From NCBI GenBank assembly GCA_011772595.1, contig WVZH01000069.1:43271-51820 (forward strand): a stretch of 8,550 nt of DNA. Direction: 5' to 3'. This DNA is from Anaerolineales bacterium (lineage in GTDB: Bacteria; Chloroflexota; Anaerolineae; Anaerolineales; E44-bin32). The translations under genes were made by a program, and so were the position numbers. The notes under the pieces are model-generated. The model was not told the origin of the DNA. It did not search any database and saw nothing but the letters and a program-made list of their open reading frames with translations. Positions 5,665 through 8,550 of the stretch are shown one piece after another; position 1 is the stretch's first letter, and the number at the start of each line of letters is the position of its first letter.

Positions 5665-8127
5665 ATGAAATCAAACACCGAATTATCGATTAAATATCTC
5701 CTTCAAGAGGCGGTTCTGTTTCTTTCTTTGAGCTATGTGATATTACTCGGCGGGACATTCAATGGCTTGGTACTTTTCGAATTGAACGTAGCGAACACAT
5801 TGCTTCTGACGGGTCTTGGAGCCGGCTGGTTCATCTGGAGTGTCATCAGAAGGCGCTCGCCTCCAACCACGAGACTGGATTGGGGGATCCTCGCAATACT
5901 AGGGGCATATGTCGTTGCGACCATATTCTCTTCTGATCCACGCCGCAGCATGATCGCATTGACGCAGCTCGCTATTTATACGCTCATATTCTATCTCTGC
6001 GTGGATATGCTCCGCAATGGGTGGACAGCGGATTTGTTTGTGAAGACGTTGCTCATTGTCAGCGCCTTCATCGTATTCTTTGGTTTGTGGGAGATCTCTC
6101 GCTGGTATGCTACTTGGTTTTCTATTCGTGGCGGTTCAGGGTGGGTCCCGCCGTCCACTTATCGCGTGCGTGCCTTCTTGGGGCATCCAAATTTTGTGGC
6201 AGACTACTTCATACTATTGTTGCCACTGGGCGTTGCTCGGCTGGTCAACACGCGTCGTCTTTTCAACCGCCTTCTGCTCGTAGTGTGGTCTTTGCTGGTG
6301 TTGATCATCGTGTTTTTTACGTCTTCACGAGGGGGTTGGCTTGGGATGGCGGCGGCGCTCGGGTCGATGATCGGGCTGATGATCCTCGACCAACCAAACA
6401 TCGCAAGATCCGTATGGATGCGATTTCGAGCACGGCCGGTATTAATCATTCCTTTACTCTTCGCGTTCTTGTTCGGCTTATTTGTGCTTCTTCCAGCTTT
6501 AGGTCGTCAGGCGACACACCCAACACATGGGAGTGGATTTGCTTCACGCTCGGGTATATGGGGCGTAGCATGGGATAGCTTCCGTGAAGATCCTATCAGC
6601 GGCCGTGGTCCGTTTACCTACGGTACTGAATTCATGGGGCGACACTCATTCCCACCCGAGATGCTGCTCGCGCATGCACACAGTTACATCATCAACACGG
6701 CTGGAGAAGTGGGAATCCTGGGACTTCTTGCAATAGGATTGTTCATGATCTTTTTGTTGAGAGCGGTAAAGATTCGCTGGCGTGGAACCTCATCAGGGAA
6801 TCGAATGCTGCTTATTGGTGTACTTGCGAGTCTTATGGGAGTTGCAGTACACAGCTTGTTCGACACTCCAGAGACATTTCCGGCGCTCAGTATTATTATC
6901 GCAATTCTTCTTGGGCTTATAATCGGGAAAGACAAGCCACCGCCACGGCGTTCGCAATTCTGGCTAACAAGTGGGATGCTACTCCTCTGCTGGTTGGGTG
7001 TGGTCGCATTCATGTGGTATACGCTACGGGCGTATGCGCCCCATATACGCGGCGTACGTGCCTCAAACGAAGGAAACTGGGAAGCAGCTGCCGAACAAAT
7101 CCAACAAGCAGCTGAGCTCGATCCGGGCTTGGCCTTCTATTGGTTCCAAGTTGGATATGCTCATGGCCAGCTCGCTTTGTCCGCGGATGGTTCTGTCCGG
7201 GATCGAGAACACCTAAGCGCTGCTATCGAAGCTTATGAACGAGGAATCAAAATAGAGCCCATGTATGCCACCAACTGGGCGAACATGGGGATTCTGTACT
7301 GGGCGCACGGCGATGCTGATCGTGCGATTTCTGCATTGGAAGAGGCTGCGACGCGCGCGCCAAGGGAACCTGCGTTCCGTCTAACGCTCGGTCGCATTCT
7401 CGAAGCGACTGGTGAAATTGAGCGAGCCCGTACGGCGTATGAAATATCGCTCTCACAGCGTCCTTTCTGGGCTCGCGCCTACTTCTTTCGCGCAACGGAA
7501 TTTCGTAAAGCTGTGCAAACCGTTTGGATCGACGCGAATCCATTGGCTCACTTTCTTGGAGCTAATCAGCTAGAAGAAGGCTGGGATGCCATCCAGGATT
7601 CGCAATTTGAGAAGGCTCAAAGGATTTTTGAGGAGGTACTAGGTGTTAATACTTCCGAAGCTTATTTGGGTCTAGGGGTAGCGTTGCGTGGTTTGGGCAT
7701 GCTGGATGAAGCAGGGCAATCCTTAGAGAAAGCAAAGTTCGTCTCTCATCTCTCGGGATGGACTACAGTCCTTATCGAATTGGAGATGGGGAAGCTCGCC
7801 ACAATCCGTGGGGACTGCTCGTTAGCAATCCAACACAACGAGAACGCACTCGAACTTCTCAATAGAACAACGTCGCTCGGCATAGGTAGAATGGGACTAT
7901 CGGAATATGGTTGGTACATTTATTATCGAGATAGCATTGCCGCTGATCTGCTACCAGGTGTGGATTATATTGTGTATACCGATGAGGTTGTCCATGGCAT
8001 GCTTGAACTGGCCGAATGTTACATAACTATGGGTGATCATGAGCAGGCTGCGTCAGTTTTGACATATGCTCTCAGCGTTGCACCGGACGATCAAGCGATC
8101 CAGGATCGGTTGAGGGATTTGGAATAA
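5665..8127 (+). CDS. O-antigen ligase/polymerase (Wzy_C) fused to C-terminal TPR repeats
   Basis: An 820-residue two-part protein. Residues 1-455 form about twelve membrane spans with Wzy_C hallmarks: GHPNFVADY (173-181), TSSRGGWLG (219-227) with R222, SRSGIWGVAWDSF (294-306) with R295, then AHAHSYIINTAGEVGILGL (336-354) with H337/H339 and E348. In WaaL-type ligases two Arg and one His in the outer loops are essential; R222, R295 and H337 or H339 are the likely equivalents. Residues from about 461 to the end are TPR-like: NWEAAAEQIQQAAELDP (471-487), NWANMGILYWAHGD (537-550), further helical pairs, and a last unit near 776-810. After membrane span 12 (about 434-453), the repeats probably lie outside the cell, where they could bind acceptor or partner. 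The role would be joining a lipid-linked glycan to an acceptor, or polymerising it. The start is ATG 5665: an in-frame stop lies just upstream at 5659, and GAGG is 11 nt away. Confidence 0.9.
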   Translation: MKSNTELSIKYLLQEAVLFLSLSYVILLGGTFNGLVLFELNVANTLLLTGLGAGWFIWSVIRRRSPPTTRLDWGILAILGAYVVATIFSSDPRRSMIALTQLAIYTLIFYLCVDMLRNGWTADLFVKTLLIVSAFIVFFGLWEISRWYATWFSIRGGSGWVPPSTYRVRAFLGHPNFVADYFILLLPLGVARLVNTRRLFNRLLLVVWSLLVLIIVFFTSSRGGWLGMAAALGSMIGLMILDQPNIARSVWMRFRARPVLIIPLLFAFLFGLFVLLPALGRQATHPTHGSGFASRSGIWGVAWDSFREDPISGRGPFTYGTEFMGRHSFPPEMLLAHAHSYIINTAGEVGILGLLAIGLFMIFLLRAVKIRWRGTSSGNRMLLIGVLASLMGVAVHSLFDTPETFPALSIIIAILLGLIIGKDKPPPRRSQFWLTSGMLLLCWLGVVAFMWYTLRAYAPHIRGVRASNEGNWEAAAEQIQQAAELDPGLAFYWFQVGYAHGQLALSADGSVRDREHLSAAIEAYERGIKIEPMYATNWANMGILYWAHGDADRAISALEEAATRAPREPAFRLTLGRILEATGEIERARTAYEISLSQRPFWARAYFFRATEFRKAVQTVWIDANPLAHFLGANQLEEGWDAIQDSQFEKAQRIFEEVLGVNTSEAYLGLGVALRGLGMLDEAGQSLEKAKFVSHLSGWTTVLIELEMGKLATIRGDCSLAIQHNENALELLNRTTSLGIGRMGLSEYGWYIYYRDSIAADLLPGVDYIVYTDEVVHGMLELAECYITMGDHEQAASVLTYALSVAPDDQAIQDRLRDLE

Positions 8128-8326
8128 ATCAATGAACACAAACGTATTCGTGTTTGCCTTTTCATAGATTCATCTGGTTTAAGGAGATCATGTTTGTTCA
8201 TAATGGTGGGAATGGGAGGTGGACACAAAATTCGATTTATATGTTGTCATGTGCTCTGGATCCCAAGAGGATTATTACAGCAGAGATGGTGATAACGACT
8301 GGATCGAATATCGTGGGTAAGAGATT
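8128..8326. other. Gap between the ligase gene and the last partial gene
   Basis: This stretch holds a weak hairpin after the ligase stop, an AAGGAG Shine-Dalgarno-like site at 8181-8186, and two overlapping short open frames (8190-8330, and 8219-8320 in the frame of the next gene). I see no convincing -35/-10 pair, so the downstream gene may be read from the upstream transcript. Confidence 0.4.
8139..8162 (+). terminator. Weak hairpin with short T-run after the ligase gene
   Basis: CAAACG (8139-8144) can pair with CG and TTTG (8149-8156) across a TATT loop with a two-base TG bulge, followed by CC and TTTT at 8159-8162. The stem is short and A/T-rich and the T-run is only four bases, so termination would be partial at best. 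It lies 11 bp after the TAA. Confidence 0.3.
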
Positions 8327-8330
8327 GTGA
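8190..8330 (+). CDS. Possible 46-residue small protein overlapping the next start (GTGA)
   Basis: ATG 8190 is preceded by AAGGAG (8181-8186) at a rather short 3-nt spacing. The 46-codon frame ends with TGA at 8328-8330, which overlaps the GTG start of the following gene (8327-8329) in a GTGA arrangement typical of translational coupling. The peptide starts MFVHNGGNGRW, ends VITTGSNIVGKRL, has no obvious membrane segment or family motif, and I do not recognise it. It could be a real small gene, a coupling leader, or a decayed end of a larger gene. A competing frame (GTG 8219 to TAA 8320) is equally open and rich in Asp/Tyr, which weakens the call. Confidence 0.3.
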   Translation: MFVHNGGNGRWTQNSIYMLSCALDPKRIITAEMVITTGSNIVGKRL

Positions 8331-8550
8331 AATCCCGTTTGCCCCGCTTTCCCTGGAATTTCGTAGTTGTATTCTTGGCGGTGCGCCTGATGCTTATGAT
8401 GGCGCTGCCACTGGAAGGCCTACGTGGGTATGGTGATTTCGTTCATTTTTATCAACTGGCGTCATTAGGCCGTCCATTTCTTGATTACTGGGTAGAGTTC
8501 CCGCCTGTCTTTCCCTTTCTCATTAACATTCTCTTTTCTATCACTGGTGG
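8327..8550 (+). CDS. GT-C-like mannosyltransferase-type protein, N-terminal part (runs off the right edge)
   Basis: From GTG 8327 the frame is open for 74 codons plus two bases to the window end. Residues 11-28 are a hydrophobic first segment. The next loop reads RGYGDFVHFYQLA (33-45) and then GRPFLDYWVEFPPVFPF (48-64). The D37-x-x-x-x-YQLA pattern followed by a Y/F-x-E-[YF]-PP motif is characteristic of polyprenol-phosphate-sugar GT-C enzymes such as the GT87/PIG-V-like group, with D37 as probable catalytic acid/base region. A TAA at 8318 in the same frame bars any upstream start, so GTG 8327 (or less likely TTG 8339) must be used. The nearest SD-like sequence is AAGAG at 8319-8323, only 3 nt away; coupling to the small upstream frame through the GTGA overlap may compensate. 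Confidence 0.75.
   Translation, partial: MKSRLPRFPWNFVVVFLAVRLMLMMALPLEGLRGYGDFVHFYQLASLGRPFLDYWVEFPPVFPFLINILFSITG

Noticed and set aside
6021..6578. Plus-strand open frame of 185 codons inside the ligase gene
   Set aside because: Out of frame with the ligase, which carries clear Wzy_C motifs across the same bases; the alternative product is Cys/Arg/Ser-rich with no pattern.

Overview
The window is a dense block of large polytopic membrane proteins, all recognisable by motif as GT-C-type (lipid-phosphate-sugar dependent) glycosyltransferases or as an O-antigen ligase/polymerase (Wzy_C) relative. There are no RNA genes, insertion sequences, CRISPR arrays or phage genes that I can see. Base composition looks near 50% G+C (judged by eye, not computed). 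Starts are a mix of ATG, GTG and TTG. Motif styles such as DDAYITYRYA with GDIGALGYYTG, SDEAIVGLMARH with FYGQAYMGS, and DTDTWWHLRAGE with a WGGYVVW/DGRTDLF tail, together with a Wzy_C-TPR fusion, are typical of Chloroflexota (Anaerolineae-like) genomes and metagenome bins. This assignment is an inference from memory of such proteins and is only moderately secure.

Layout. On the minus strand, a 530-residue GT-C protein (2308 to 716) is followed after 8 bp by a PMT/GT39-like protein (707 to 1) that runs off the left edge. This pair is one operon read leftward. Diverging from it, the plus strand carries a 539-residue GT-C protein (2267-3886), then after a 175-bp gap with a likely promoter a 498-residue GT-C-like protein (4062-5558), then after 106 bp an 820-residue O-antigen ligase-like protein with a C-terminal TPR domain (5665-8127). 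About 200 bp further on, the N-terminal 74 codons of another GT-C-like protein (8327-8550) run off the right edge. The 5' ends of the two divergent genes appear to overlap around 2267-2308. Two small ORFs with Shine-Dalgarno-like sequences lie in the gaps before the ligase gene and before the last partial gene.

How they may work together (inference). GT-C enzymes take a sugar from a polyprenyl-phosphate carrier and transfer it on the outer face of the cytoplasmic membrane. The Wzy_C-type protein polymerises or transfers a lipid-linked glycan to an acceptor there. Five such transferase-like proteins beside one ligase, with no cytosolic GT1/GT2/GT4 enzyme, no flippase and no sugar-nucleotide pathway gene inside the window, suggests an extracytoplasmic glycan-decorating or protein/S-layer glycosylation locus. 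Individual substrates cannot be read from the sequence.
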